DNA of 64,000 nt from JALHSW01 sp963720675 (GTDB lineage: Bacteria > Actinomycetota > Acidimicrobiia > IMCC26256 > PALSA-555). Position 1 is the stretch's first letter; each line of letters starts with the position of its first letter. Positions 50,892 through 60,518 of this stretch are shown piece after piece. Below the pieces are notes generated by a model. It saw only the letters and a list, made by a program, of their open reading frames with translations. It was not told where the DNA came from and did not search any database. The position numbers were made by a program, and so were the translations under genes. The stretch spans positions 2,108,001-2,172,000 of the forward strand of contig CAVRGH010000010.1 in assembly GCA_963720675.1 (NCBI GenBank), in the 5' to 3' direction.

Positions 50892-51587
50892 ATGACGAAC
50901 CTGGAGCAGACCGAACGCACGCGCCTCCGGCGCATCCCCGAGCGCGGGTCGTACGACCGATCCGTCATCCACGCGATCCTCGACGAGGGTCTCGTCGGCC
51001 ACCTCGCCTTCGCGGTCGACGGGAAGCCCTGGGCCGTCCCGATGGTCTACGGGCGCGTCGACGACACCGTGTACGTACACGGGTCGGCGGCGAACCACGC
51101 GCTGCGCAGCGCTGCTCCCTCCGGGCCCGGTGGCGTCGCGCCCGATGCCCCGGTGGAGGTGTGCTTCGAGGTCACGCTCTTCGACGGGTTGGTGCTCGCG
51201 CGGTCCGCGTTCCACCACTCGATGAACTACCGATCGGTGATGATCTTCGGATCCGCGCGACGGGTCGACGATCTCGCCGAGAAGGAGCGCGCCCTGGCTG
51301 CCGTCGTCGAGCATGTCGTCCCCGGTCGCTCCGCCGACGTCCGTGCGCCGACGGAGACGGAGCTCAAGGCGACCCTCGTGCTCGCGCTCGAGCTGCGCGA
51401 GGCATCGGCGAAAGTGCGGACCGGCGGACCGAGCGACGAACCCGAGGATCTCGCGCTCCCGGTCTGGGCCGGGGTGATCCCGCTGACGGTCGAGCCGGGC
51501 GCGCCCGTGGCCGACGAGCACACGCCGGCCGCGACGGCGCCGCCGGGCTACGCGACCGACTACCGCAGGCCGGATCGCCTCGGCTAG
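50892..51587 (+). CDS. Pyridoxamine 5'-phosphate oxidase-family flavoprotein
   Basis: A 231-residue split-barrel protein. It has the family start RRIPERGSYDRSVIHAILDE, LVGHLAFAVDGKPWAVPMVY and the flavin-contact strands TVYVHGSAANHALR and YRSVMIFGSARRVD. The group binds FMN, haem or F420; no F420-specific residues can be assigned by eye. It probably reduces or oxidises a small substrate. ATG at 50892, divergent from the Nudix gene with 21 bp between starts. Confidence 0.85.
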   Translation: MTNLEQTERTRLRRIPERGSYDRSVIHAILDEGLVGHLAFAVDGKPWAVPMVYGRVDDTVYVHGSAANHALRSAAPSGPGGVAPDAPVEVCFEVTLFDGLVLARSAFHHSMNYRSVMIFGSARRVDDLAEKERALAAVVEHVVPGRSADVRAPTETELKATLVLALELREASAKVRTGGPSDEPEDLALPVWAGVIPLTVEPGAPVADEHTPAATAPPGYATDYRRPDRLG

Positions 51588-51596
51588 CCGCGCGAC

Positions 51597-54265
51597 CTAG
51601 ACCCAGCGGTGGGGTCGCACGAGCCGCGGCGTGAGGTCAGCCGCCGGTTGCGGTGGGGCGAACAGGAAGCCCTGCGCCGCATCCACCCCGAGCGAGCGCA
51701 GCGTGTCGAGCTGCGCGGCGGTCTCCACGCCCTCACCAGTGACGGTGACCCCGAGCGCGTGGCCGAGGCTCACGACGGCCGAGACGATCGCCGCATCCTC
51801 GGGGTCGCTCCCGAGGCGCTCGACGAACGTCCGGTCGATCTTGACCTCGTCGACGGGGAACTGGCGGAGGTACCCGAGGGCCGAGTACCCGGTGCCGAAG
51901 TCGTCGATGCTCACCCGCACGCCGAGGGCCTTCAGCGCCTTGACCGCGGCGATCCCGGCGTCGACGTCCTCCATGAGGACCGACTCGGTGATCTCGATGC
52001 ACAGCGAGCGCGGGTCGAACGTCGTCCGGTCCAGGATGTCGCCCACCAGTGTGGTCAGGTCGGCGTGGAGGAGCTGCCGGCCGGAGAGGTTGACCGAAAG
52101 CCGGAACTGGCTCGGATCGGGCACGCTGCGGTGCCACTCCACCGCTCGCGCGCACGCTTCCTCCAGGATCAGCGCGCCGATCGGCACCATGAGCCCGGTC
52201 TCTTCGGCCTGCTCGAGGAAGTCGCGGGGAGCGAGGAGGCCCCGATCCGGATGCTGCCAACGCACGAGCGCCTCGACCCCGATGCACGTGCCGTTCGTGA
52301 GGGAGATGACCGGCTGGAAGAAGACCCGGAACTCGTTGCGGGTCACCGCCCGGTGCAGCGCGTTCTCGATCTCGTGCCGCTCGCGGGCCCGCTCGCGCAT
52401 CTCCTCGTCGAACACCTCGTACCGGGACTTCCCGCGCTCCTTGGCGCGGTACATCGCGGCATCGGCGTCGCGAACGAGCGCTTCCGGCCGCTCGAGCCCG
52501 GTCACACCGATCGCGATGCCGATGCTCGCGCTGACGAACTGCTCCTCGTCATCGACGACGAACGGCTCGCGCAGTGCGTCGAGGAGACGCTCGGCGACGC
52601 CGATCGCCTGCTGGTCTGCCGCGCTCGGCACGAGGTCCTCGCACAGCACCGTGAACTCGTCGCCCCCGAACCGCGACACCACGTCGCCGGGACGGAGGAC
52701 CGCGGCGAGCCGGCGGGCCAGCGCGCGGAGCAGCTCGTCGCCGGCGTCGTGCCCGAGGCTGTCGTTCACGACCTTGAACCGGTCGAGGTCGAGGAACAAG
52801 ACCGCGAGCGCGGAACCGGAGCGTTGCGCTCGCCGCAGTGCGTGCTCGAGCAGCTCGCCGAACAACGTCCGGTTGGGGAGCGACGTGAGCGGATCGTGGT
52901 GGGCCTGGTGCGACAGCCGATCGTCGAACGCGTTCCGCTCGATCGCAATCGCCGCGAGCTGCAACACCGACTCGACCACGGCCTCCTCGGCGACCGTCGG
53001 CGCACGCGACTCGTCGAGGTAGAGCGCGAACGTGCCGAGCACCCGGTTGTCGGACGAGGCGAAGATCGGCGCCGACCAGCACCCGCGGAGCGAGTGGTCC
53101 CGCGCGAGATCGGCATACCGCGCACAGCTGGGGTCGGTCCCGATGTCGAGCGAGACCACGGTCTCGCCTCGGGACGCCGCGGTGCCGCACACGGCGGATC
53201 CGTCGGCGATCGGCAACCCGTCGAGCGCGCGCACGAAGCTCGGCGGGAAGCTGGGCGCCGCACCGTGACGGAGCATCGAACCGTCGGCGTTGACGAGCAG
53301 CACCGTGCACCGCGTCCCGGGCAGCTGACCTTCGACCATCCGGCAGATCTCGGCGAGCGTCTCCGGGAGCGGGACGCTCGTCGCGATCATCTCGAGGATG
53401 GACGCCTGGTCGCGGATGCGCGCTTCGCTCGCGCGCAGGGCGTCCGCCGCCTCCTGCTGGAGGGTCTCGTCACGACCGGTGATCACGACTCCCTGGACGT
53501 TCGGGTCACCGGAGAGGTCGAGTGCGACGGCTGCGATGGTCATCCAGCGCCCGTCGGCGTGGCGGGCCCGGACGGTGAACTGGCGCCGGCGCGGGGATCG
53601 GGAGTGCTCGATGCGATCGCCTCGGCGAGGACCTCGACGTCCTCGGGGTGCAGCAGGTCGTAGATGTCCTGGCCGACCATCGAGCCCTGCGGATACCCCG
53701 TCATCTGGCTGGTCGAGGGAGACGCATAGCGGACCCGCCCGTCGCGCTCGAGCACGACGATCGCGTCCAGTGAGTGCTCGACGAGCGAGCGGAACCGCAG
53801 CTCACTGTCGCGGAGCGCCGCTTCGACCTGCTTGAACTCGGTGACGTCGACCATCGACCCGACGAACGTCGCCGCCACGGACGCGCCGCGGATGCCCACG
53901 GCCTGGACCTCGACCCAGCGGACCTCGCCGTCAGGCCGGAGCACGCGGTACTCCAGATCGAGCTCACCCGTGCCCTCCGCTGCGTCCCTGGTCGCGCGCT
54001 CGACGGCGGCGCGGTCGTCGGGGTGCACGGCCTCGAGCCACCGATGGCCGAGCAGCTCGGCGGTGGGACGCCCCGTGATCTCGCAGAGCCGGACGTTCAC
54101 CAGGACGTTGCCGTAGGGCTGCACCGATGCGAACAGTCCGACCGGCGCCGAACCGGCCAGAGCGAGGAGGCCATCCTCCCCGAGCCCGTCGAGCGCGGCC
54201 TGTCGGAGCGCGCGCGGATCCGACTGCTCGAGGCCGAGCTCGATCGTCGACGCGCTGTCCCTCAT
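51597..54265 (-). CDS. PAS-GAF-GGDEF-EAL cyclic-di-GMP signalling protein (one frameshift as sequenced)
   Basis: One protein of about 889 residues, split in the sequence by a missing C in the C4 run at 53593-53596. N-terminal PAS domains (GLFASVQPYGNVLVNVRLCE; ELRFRSLVEHSLDAIVVLER; MTIAAVALDLSGDPNVQGVV) lead to a GAF-like domain (VLLVNADGSMLRHGAAP). The GGDEF domain has SRFGGDEFTVL. The EAL domain has VEALVRW, LSVNLSGRQL, IEITESVL, DDFGTGYSALGYLR, EVKIDRTF and GEGVET, so both catalytic sites look intact. It could make or degrade c-di-GMP. ATG at 54265 has a GGGGAGG site. Confidence 0.88.
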
Positions 54266-54313
54266 GGTCCTCCCCAGGGCCATCACCACGTTAGGCGCGG
54301 AGTGGTCACAGCG

Positions 54314-54880
54314 TCACCCCGCGTGGTCGCGCGGTCCTGACGGTGGCGCGCTCGGCAGGGTGCGCCGCGCCCGCAGCACGGCAACCTTCGCGATTCCCCA
54401 CGCGAGCTGCAGGGGGCCGAGGTCGTCGGCAACGCCTACATCCGCGGTGACCGCGGCATCGGTGTCGGTCAGATCACCCAGGGTCGCGGGGGTGAGCGCA
54501 TAGCGGTCGGCGGGCCAGGACCGCTCGGCGAACTCGTCGCGCTCCACCGGGGGTACTCCGGCCGCCTCCAGGATGGCCGTGGGTTCCCGCACCGCGGTGC
54601 GCACGATCTCGAGCGGCGTCACCCGCATGTCCTCCGGGTCGAGGGAGAAGAGCGCGCGCAGGTCGGCACCGACCCGAGCCGCGACCTGCGGCCCCACGAC
54701 TGCCGCGTCGGCCTCGGCTCGGGCGCGGACGGCCGCGTCGGTCCGGCCCCACGCATCGAGGATCCGACCGACCTCTCGTTGCGTCCACGACGCAAGCTCG
54801 GCCTCGACCCCGGTCACGATCGCGTCGGACGTGTCGCGCAGGCGCGTCAGCGCCTCGACGTCGCTCAGCTCGTCGGACAC
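54314..54880 (-). CDS. Protein of unknown function upstream of the c-di-GMP gene
   Basis: A 188-residue helical protein: LRDTSDAIVTGVEAELASWT, then EADAAVVGPQVAARVGADLR, and LEIVRTAVREPTAILEAAGV with a later DRYALTPATLGDLTDTDAAV. It has no signal peptide or clear motif. ATG at 54880, 16 nt after the coproheme decarboxylase gene, so it is probably co-transcribed with it. Confidence 0.6.
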   Translation of the reverse strand: MSDELSDVEALTRLRDTSDAIVTGVEAELASWTQREVGRILDAWGRTDAAVRARAEADAAVVGPQVAARVGADLRALFSLDPEDMRVTPLEIVRTAVREPTAILEAAGVPPVERDEFAERSWPADRYALTPATLGDLTDTDAAVTADVGVADDLGPLQLAWGIAKVAVLRARRTLPSAPPSGPRDHAG

Positions 54881-54896
54881 GACCAGCGGGCGGCGA

Positions 54897-55694
54897 TCAT
54901 CCCTGCAGTCCCACCCGGCGCAACGCCTCGGTGGGTTCGAGCACGAGCCCGGTGACGAAGGGTCCGAACTCGGCGTACTGGGCCGAGACGGGGTCGAACC
55001 GCATCTCGTACACGATCTCCTTGAGCGCGGCGAGGTCGTCCGAGAAGAGGGTGACGCCCCACTCCCAGTCGTCGATGCCGGTCGAGCCCGTGATGAGCTG
55101 CACCACCCGACCCGCGTACCCGCGCCCGACTCGGGCGTGGCCGGCCATGAGCTCCTTGCGGGCGTCGAAGGGGAGCGCGTACCAGTTCTCCCCGCCCTCG
55201 GCCGTCCCCGTGCGGCGTTTCGACATCGGGTAGAAGCAGAGCGTCGATCGCTGTGGCAGCTGCGGATGCAGACGCTGTTCGCGGTAGTGGACGATCCGCT
55301 CGCGCCACACCTGGAGCCGGCCCTCGATCTCGGCCGGATCGGTGACGCCCTCGTCGGCCGCGAGGCGGGCCCGCTCGTCGTCCTCGGTCATGGCGTACTC
55401 GGATGCCTCGGTCAGCGAGACGTACGAGTACGTGGGGATCAGCGGCGCGTGGCGCAGGTCGTGCTGGAGCACCTGCAGGCGGGCGAGGTCGGGGCCGACC
55501 GCCATCACGCCGAGGTCGGCCTTGTGGCCGAGGACTGCGAACGTCAGGACCTGGTGCAGCGGGTCGTCGGTGAATGCGGCGATCGCGTCGAGGATGTGCT
55601 TGGCGCCGCCCGGCTCGTCATCCGCGCGCGCCCGGTCGACCGCGTAGAAGAGGTGCAGCACCCCCCACCCCGCGCTCGCTGCTACGGCATCCAT
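54897..55694 (-). CDS. chdC: Coproheme decarboxylase (HemQ/ChdC), chlorite dismutase-like
   Basis: A 265-residue protein of the chlorite-dismutase-like family that in actinobacteria converts coproheme III to haem b, the last step of the coproporphyrin-dependent haem pathway. It has SYVSLTEASEYAMTEDDERA with the Tyr region, LCFYPMSKRRTGTAEGGENW, the haem-binding helix ARKELMAGHARVGRGYA with the candidate proximal His, and IDDWEWGVTLF...YEMRFDPVSAQYAEFG. ATG at 55694. It is part of a leftward cluster of small genes; no other haem gene is in the window. Confidence 0.92.
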   Translation of the reverse strand: MDAVAASAGWGVLHLFYAVDRARADDEPGGAKHILDAIAAFTDDPLHQVLTFAVLGHKADLGVMAVGPDLARLQVLQHDLRHAPLIPTYSYVSLTEASEYAMTEDDERARLAADEGVTDPAEIEGRLQVWRERIVHYREQRLHPQLPQRSTLCFYPMSKRRTGTAEGGENWYALPFDARKELMAGHARVGRGYAGRVVQLITGSTGIDDWEWGVTLFSDDLAALKEIVYEMRFDPVSAQYAEFGPFVTGLVLEPTEALRRVGLQG

Positions 55695-55727
55695 CCCACG
55701 AGGCTACCGCTGCGTGAGTGGCACTGA

Positions 55728-56156
55728 TCAGCGAGGCGCCTCGACGGCCTCGACCGTCGCGAGGTGGAACGGGAAGTGACGCGCCATCACGTCGCGGACC
55801 TGGGCATCGGCCTCCCAACCCTCGCCCTCGACGAGCAGCCGGAAGAACCTGCGCATGAACGCACCCTCGATGTATGCACGCTGGATGCGGGGCGGCTCGG
55901 GCTCGACGATCTCCCGCATGATCGGCGGGCAGACCGTGACGACCTCGCGCTCGGTGTCGGCGAGGACCGGATCACGGAACTCCGCCTCGAAGTCCTCGAA
56001 CCAGCCGAAGGCGAGCTCGTCGGCGACGCGGGGATCGTCACGCGCGACGCCGAGGTAGGGCTCACGATCGAAGAAGCGCAGCGACGCATGCGGGAGGACC
56101 GGCCGGTAGTCGGCCCACTTGGCCAGGACCAGGTTGCGCACGGTCGCATCGTGCAT
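55728..56156 (-). CDS. Protein of unknown function
   Basis: A 142-residue protein, MHDATVRNLVLAKWADYRPV onward, with ADELAFGWFEDFEAEFRDPV and PRIQRAYIEGAFMRRFFRLL. No family was recognised. The frame can be extended to 56222, but that extension runs through a perfect 16-bp terminator stem, so the ATG at 56156 is chosen. It lies between coproheme decarboxylase and groEL. Confidence 0.6.
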   Translation of the reverse strand: MHDATVRNLVLAKWADYRPVLPHASLRFFDREPYLGVARDDPRVADELAFGWFEDFEAEFRDPVLADTEREVVTVCPPIMREIVEPEPPRIQRAYIEGAFMRRFFRLLVEGEGWEADAQVRDVMARHFPFHLATVEAVEAPR

Positions 56157-56173
56157 GGGGTGAGTATGCGCGA

Positions 56174-56208
56174 ACACGGCCCCGATGTCGTGGACATCGG
56201 GGCCGTGT
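56174..56208 (-). terminator. groEL terminator
   Basis: ACACGGCCCCGATGTC and GACATCGGGGCCGTGT form a perfect 16-bp stem with a 3-nt loop (GTG). It sits 44 bp after the groEL stop and just upstream of the next gene on the same strand. No U tract follows. Confidence 0.8.
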
Positions 56209-56251
56209 GACACGTTCGTCATCTGCGCCCGGGGCGCAGGGGAAGGTCGGA

Positions 56252-57907
56252 CTAGAAGTCCATCCCGCCCATGCCGCCCATGTCGCCACCCGGCATGCCG
56301 CCAGGCATGCCACCACCGGCCGGAACGGGCTCCGGCTTGTCGGCGACGACCGCCTCGGTGGTGAGGAAGAGGGCCGCGATCGACGCTGCGTTCTGCAGGG
56401 CCGAGCGAGTCACCTTGGCGGCGTCGATGACGCCGGCCTTGATGAGGTCCTCGTACTCCTCGGTCGCCGCGTTGAGGCCGTTGGCGCCCTTGAGGCCACG
56501 GACCTTCTCCACGACGACGCCACCCTCGAGACCGGCGTTCAGCGCGATCTGCTTCAGCGGCTCCTCGAGCGCACGGGCCACCATGCGGGCACCAGTCGCC
56601 TGGTCACCGTCCAGCGTCTTCGCGTGCTCGAGCACCTTCGCCTGGGCCCGCAGGAGTGCGACGCCGCCACCGGCGACGACACCCTCCTCGACCGCAGCCT
56701 TGGTCGTCTGCACCGCGTCCTCGATGCGGTGCTTCTTCTCCTTGAGCTCGACCTCGGTCGCCGCACCCACCTTGATGATGGCCACGCCGCCCGACAGCTT
56801 CGCGAGACGCTCCTGGAGCTTCTCGCGGTCGTAGTCGGAGTCGGTGTTGTCGATCTCGCCCTTGATCTGGGCGATGCGACCGGCAACTGCGTCCTTGGCG
56901 CCGGCCCCCTCGACGATCGTCGTCTCGTCCTTGGTGACGACGATCTTGCGAGCGGTGCCGAGCAGGTCGAGGCCGACGTTCTCGAGCTTCAACCCGACCT
57001 CCTCGGCGACCACCTGGCCACCGGTGAGGATCGCGAGGTCCTCGAGCATCGCCTTGCGGCGCTCGCCGAAGCCGGGAGCCTTGACGGCCACCGACTTGAA
57101 CGTGCCGCGGATCTTGTTGACGACGAGGGTGGCGAGCGCCTCGCCCTCGATGTCCTCGGCCACGATGGCGAGCGGCTTGCCCGTCTGCATGACCTTCTCG
57201 AGCACCGGCAGCATGTCCTTCACGGCCGAGATCTTCGAGCTGACGAGGAGGATGTAGGCGTCGTCGAGGACGGCCTCCATGCGCTCCGGGTCGGTGACGA
57301 AGTACGGCGAGATGTAGCCCTTGTCGAAGCGCATGCCCTCGACGAGGTCGAGCTCCATGCCGAACGTCTGGCTCTCCTCGACGGTGATGACGCCGTCGGT
57401 GCCGACCTTCTCGAGCGCCTCGGCGATCATCGAGCCGACCTCCATGTCGGCGGCCGAGATGGCGGCGACGTTGGCGATCTGCGCCTTGTCGGTCTCCACC
57501 TTCTGCGAGCCGGCCTTGATGGAGTCGACTGCAGCCGCGACCGCGGACTCGATGCCCTTCTTGAGGATCATCGGGTTGGCGCCGGCGGCCACGTTGCGGA
57601 GGCCCTCGCGGACCATCGCCCACGCGAGCACGGTCGCCGTCGTCGTGCCGTCACCGGCGACGTCGTCGGTCTTCTTGGCGACTTCCTTGACCAGCTCGGC
57701 ACCGATCTTCTCGACCGGGTCCTCGAGGTCGATCTCCTTGGCGATGGACACACCGTCGTTGGTGATCGTGGGAGCGCCCCACTTCTTCTCCAGGACGACG
57801 TTGCGGCCCTTGGGCCCCAGGGTGACTCGGACGGCATCGGCGAGCTTGTTCATGCCCGCTTCGAGAGAACGACGGGCGTTCTCGGCGTACGCGATCTGCT
57901 TCGGCAT
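56252..57907 (-). CDS. groEL: Chaperonin GroEL (Hsp60)
   Basis: A 551-residue chaperonin. ATP-site sequences TLGPKGRNVVLEKKWGAP, NDGVSIAKEI and DVAGDGTTTATVLAWAM are present, including the catalytic Asp of GDGTT. The C-terminus has the Gly-Met repeats typical of GroEL. It is not preceded by groES, so it is a solo groEL copy; a second groEL with groES probably lies elsewhere, as in most actinobacteria. A CIRCE operator lies about 110 bp upstream. ATG at 57907. Confidence 0.97.
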   Translation of the reverse strand: MPKQIAYAENARRSLEAGMNKLADAVRVTLGPKGRNVVLEKKWGAPTITNDGVSIAKEIDLEDPVEKIGAELVKEVAKKTDDVAGDGTTTATVLAWAMVREGLRNVAAGANPMILKKGIESAVAAAVDSIKAGSQKVETDKAQIANVAAISAADMEVGSMIAEALEKVGTDGVITVEESQTFGMELDLVEGMRFDKGYISPYFVTDPERMEAVLDDAYILLVSSKISAVKDMLPVLEKVMQTGKPLAIVAEDIEGEALATLVVNKIRGTFKSVAVKAPGFGERRKAMLEDLAILTGGQVVAEEVGLKLENVGLDLLGTARKIVVTKDETTIVEGAGAKDAVAGRIAQIKGEIDNTDSDYDREKLQERLAKLSGGVAIIKVGAATEVELKEKKHRIEDAVQTTKAAVEEGVVAGGGVALLRAQAKVLEHAKTLDGDQATGARMVARALEEPLKQIALNAGLEGGVVVEKVRGLKGANGLNAATEEYEDLIKAGVIDAAKVTRSALQNAASIAALFLTTEAVVADKPEPVPAGGGMPGGMPGGDMGGMGGMDF

Positions 57908-57997
57908 CGTGTGGTTTCCCTTTGCGTGTGAGGCTGCGTGGTGGGATTCGAGGCGCTCGGCCTGGACGTCCGCCGTGGATTAGCAGTCGGACCTGGT

Positions 57998-58041
57998 GAG
58001 TGCCAGGAACCATGTTGGCACTCTCCACCGGAGAGTGCAAG
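57998..58041 (-). promoter_or_regulatory. CIRCE operator (HrcA site) with an extra overlapping arm
   Basis: TTGGCACTC-N9-GAGTGCAAG at 58015-58041 fits the CIRCE consensus (TTAGCACTC-N9-GAGTGCTAA) with a few changes. A third half-site, GAGTGCCA at 57998-58005, is a perfect 8-bp inverted repeat with TGGCACTC at 58016-58023. On the minus strand TTGCAC (58034-58039) and TGGCAC offer possible -35 elements. HrcA would repress groEL here. Confidence 0.8.
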
Positions 58042-58083
58042 CGGCGGGACGCGGCCGCGGCGGCACTCACCCGGCCCCGGGCC

Positions 58084-59370
58084 TCAGTCGAGCAGCGTCT
58101 CGCCCACGTACCCGCCGGGGCCGACCCCGGGCGGCACCGCGAAGATGCCGCTGGTCTCGTGCCGGATGTACTCGTTGAGCGCGTCGTTGCGGGCCAGGCG
58201 CTCCTGGACCGGGATGAAGCCGGTCCGCGGGATCCCGCTGGTAGGCGATGAAGAACAGGCCGGCGTCGAGCTGGTTGCGGACCGGGTCGATCCCGTCGGT
58301 GAACGAGTAGCCCCGCCGGAGCATCGCCGCCCCGCCGTTGGTCTCGGGCGCCGCGAGCCGCACGTGGGCGTCGGCCGGGATCACGAGCTCGCCGTCCTGG
58401 CGCGCGGCCAGGTGCAGGGGCTCGCGCTCGCGGCGCTCCCCGAGCGGCGCCCCGCTCTCCTTCACCCGACCGATGGTCTGTTCCTGGTCTCCGAGCGTCG
58501 AGCGGTCCCACACCTCGAGGAGCATCCGGATGCGGCGCACGACGAGGTACGACCCGTCGTGCATCCATGCGGGCTGGTCGTCGGCGCCGACCCAGAGGTG
58601 ACGGTCGCAGCTCGGCGCGCTCGTCGCTCTTGAGGTTGTTGGTGCCGTCCTTGAAGCCCATCAGGTTCCGCGGCGTCCGCCCGATCGGGCTCGTGGTCGA
58701 CGTGCGCCCGAACCCGAGCTGGGACCAGCGAAGCGTGACGATGCCGCGGCCGATGCGGGTGAGGTTCCGGATCGCGTGGAACGCGACCTGTGGGTCGTCG
58801 GCGCAGGCCTGCACCGCGACATCGCCGTCCGAGCGCGTGCGGGTCGAGCACGTCGCTGTTGAACTGCGGCAGGTCGACGAGCGCCTCGGGACGTTTCCCG
58901 TCGAGCCCGAAGCGCGCCTGCCCGTCGCGCGCGAACAGCGACGGCCCGAACCCGAAGGTCACGGTGAGGTTGGCAGGCGTGAGCCCGACCGCCTCGCCCG
59001 TGTCGTCGGGCGGCGCGACCAGGTCGTCGTTGTCGCTCCCGACGGGCCGGCCGACGCTCATGCGCTCCGACGCGCGCGTCCACTCGCGGATGAGGTCGAC
59101 GAGCTCGGCGCGGTCCTCGGTCTGCACGTCGAACGACGCGAACATCAGCCGGTCCTGCACGACGGTCGAGATGCCGGCCTGGTGCGCCCCGTGGAAGGGG
59201 ACGATCTGGGGCTCATCGCCGAGCGCGCCGAACGCGCGCGAGGGCGCGGCGATCGCCTCGGAGCCGAGCGTCGCCGCGGCACCGATGGCGCCCGCCGCAC
59301 CGGCCGCACCGAGGAACCGACGCCGGCTGATCGGCGAACCGTGGACCCGAGGAGGGCGCTGATCGCTCAT
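58084..59370 (-). CDS. efeB: EfeB, Dyp-type peroxidase (three frameshifts as sequenced)
   Basis: The ATG at 59370 begins a Tat signal (ISRRRFLGAAGAAGAIGAAA). Dyp-type features are the GFKDGTNN motif and, after repair, WMHDGSYLVVRRIRM and a C-terminal GYVGETLLD ending at TGA 58084-58086. Extra bases near 58838, 58602 and 58229 shift the frame; conserved sequence continues after each. EfeB is the periplasmic haem peroxidase of the EfeUOB iron importer and is thought to oxidise ferrous iron or extract iron from haem. It overlaps efeO by 4 nt. Confidence 0.87.
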
Positions 59371-60490
59371 CGGCCCTGCGCGGACACCACCTTCTTGGCC
59401 ACCTGCGAGAGGGGCTCGGCCAGCGCGTCGATCGACAGCGACAGCTTCTTGGTGTCGTCCTTGGTCAGCTGGTCGTAGGGCGTGAAGGTCGATCCGCTCC
59501 CGTAGGGCGCAAGCGTGGAGTAGACGTCGGCGAAGCGCTCGTCGATCGTCGCCGCGAGCGCGGCGTCCTTCACCACCAGGATCGGCTTGACCGCGTCGAA
59601 CGCGGCCTGCGCGCCCTCGACGTTGGCGAGGAAGTCGACGAGGTCGGTGCGCGAGTAGCGCTCCTCCTCGCCGGTGATCTTCGACGCCGACACCTCGTTG
59701 AGCAGCTCGACCGCGCCGTTGGCGATCGTCGCCGGCTCGTACTGGGTGTCGGCGATCAGACCCTGGAGCTGCTCGACGTCCTGCTGGAGCTGCGCCGGCG
59801 ATGTCGCCGAAGCCCTCGGTCGTCCCGTCGATGTAGAGCGCCTGCTCGATCGGGTGGAAGCCGCTCCAGTCCTTCTTCGGCACGTCGCCCTCGCGAGCAT
59901 CGATGCGGGGGTCGAGGTCGCCGAAGGTCTCCGCGACCGGCTCGATCCGCTCGTAGGGGATCCGCGCGGCGGCGTAGGCGGCCTTGGCGGCCGCGACGTC
60001 GCCGGCCTGGACCGCGTCGGTGAACGTCTTGGTGTCGCCCGACGAGCTGGGCCGCCTGGTCCTCGACGTACGCGCGGTACTGGTCGACCGCGGCCTTCCC
60101 GGCCGGGCTGAGCTTCGCCGTGTCCGTACCGGTCACGATCAGCTTGCCCTTCTCGCGCTCGCCACCGGGGCAGTAGGTCGTGTAGGCGCCTGGCTTGAGG
60201 GTGAGGGAGAACTCGCCCGACAGCCCTGGCGCGAGGTTCTCGCGCTCGCCCAGGATCCGGTCGCCGCTGAGGATCTCGAACTCGCTCACCGAGGTCGCGT
60301 CCTCGTTCTTGACCTTGAACGTGGTGGGACCGGCCGGTGCCGTGATCTTCTTGGGGCAGCCCTCGTCGGTGAGCGTGATCTTCACGACGCTGGCCTTAGC
60401 GGAGGGCGCCGCGGCCGAGGCGGCGGGGGCGATCGACAGGGCCGCGAGGGTGGCCGCGGCGGACACGACGATCGTGCGAGGGGCGGACAT
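59367..60490 (-). CDS. efeO: EfeO, cupredoxin/M75 iron-uptake lipoprotein-like protein (two frameshifts as sequenced)
   Basis: ATG at 60490 starts a signal peptide (TIVVSAAATLAALSIAPAAS). The N-terminal cupredoxin-like domain contains TTFKVKNEDATSVSEFEIL and AYTTYCPGGEREKGKLIV. The C-terminal M75 domain has GFHPIEQALYIDGTTEGF with the metal-binding HxxE (HPIE). One extra G near 60039 and another near 59797 shift the frame; the repaired sequence runs as QLVGDTKTFTDAVQAGDVAA and DIAAQLQQDVEQLQGLIADT. EfeO binds ferrous iron outside the membrane and hands it to EfeU. Confidence 0.87.
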
Positions 60491-60518
60491 CGGGGTTCCT
60501 GCTCTCGGGTTCGGGCCG

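Noticed and set aside
56157..56222. Upstream start for the gene at 55728-56156
   Set aside because: It would translate through the perfect terminator stem of groEL.
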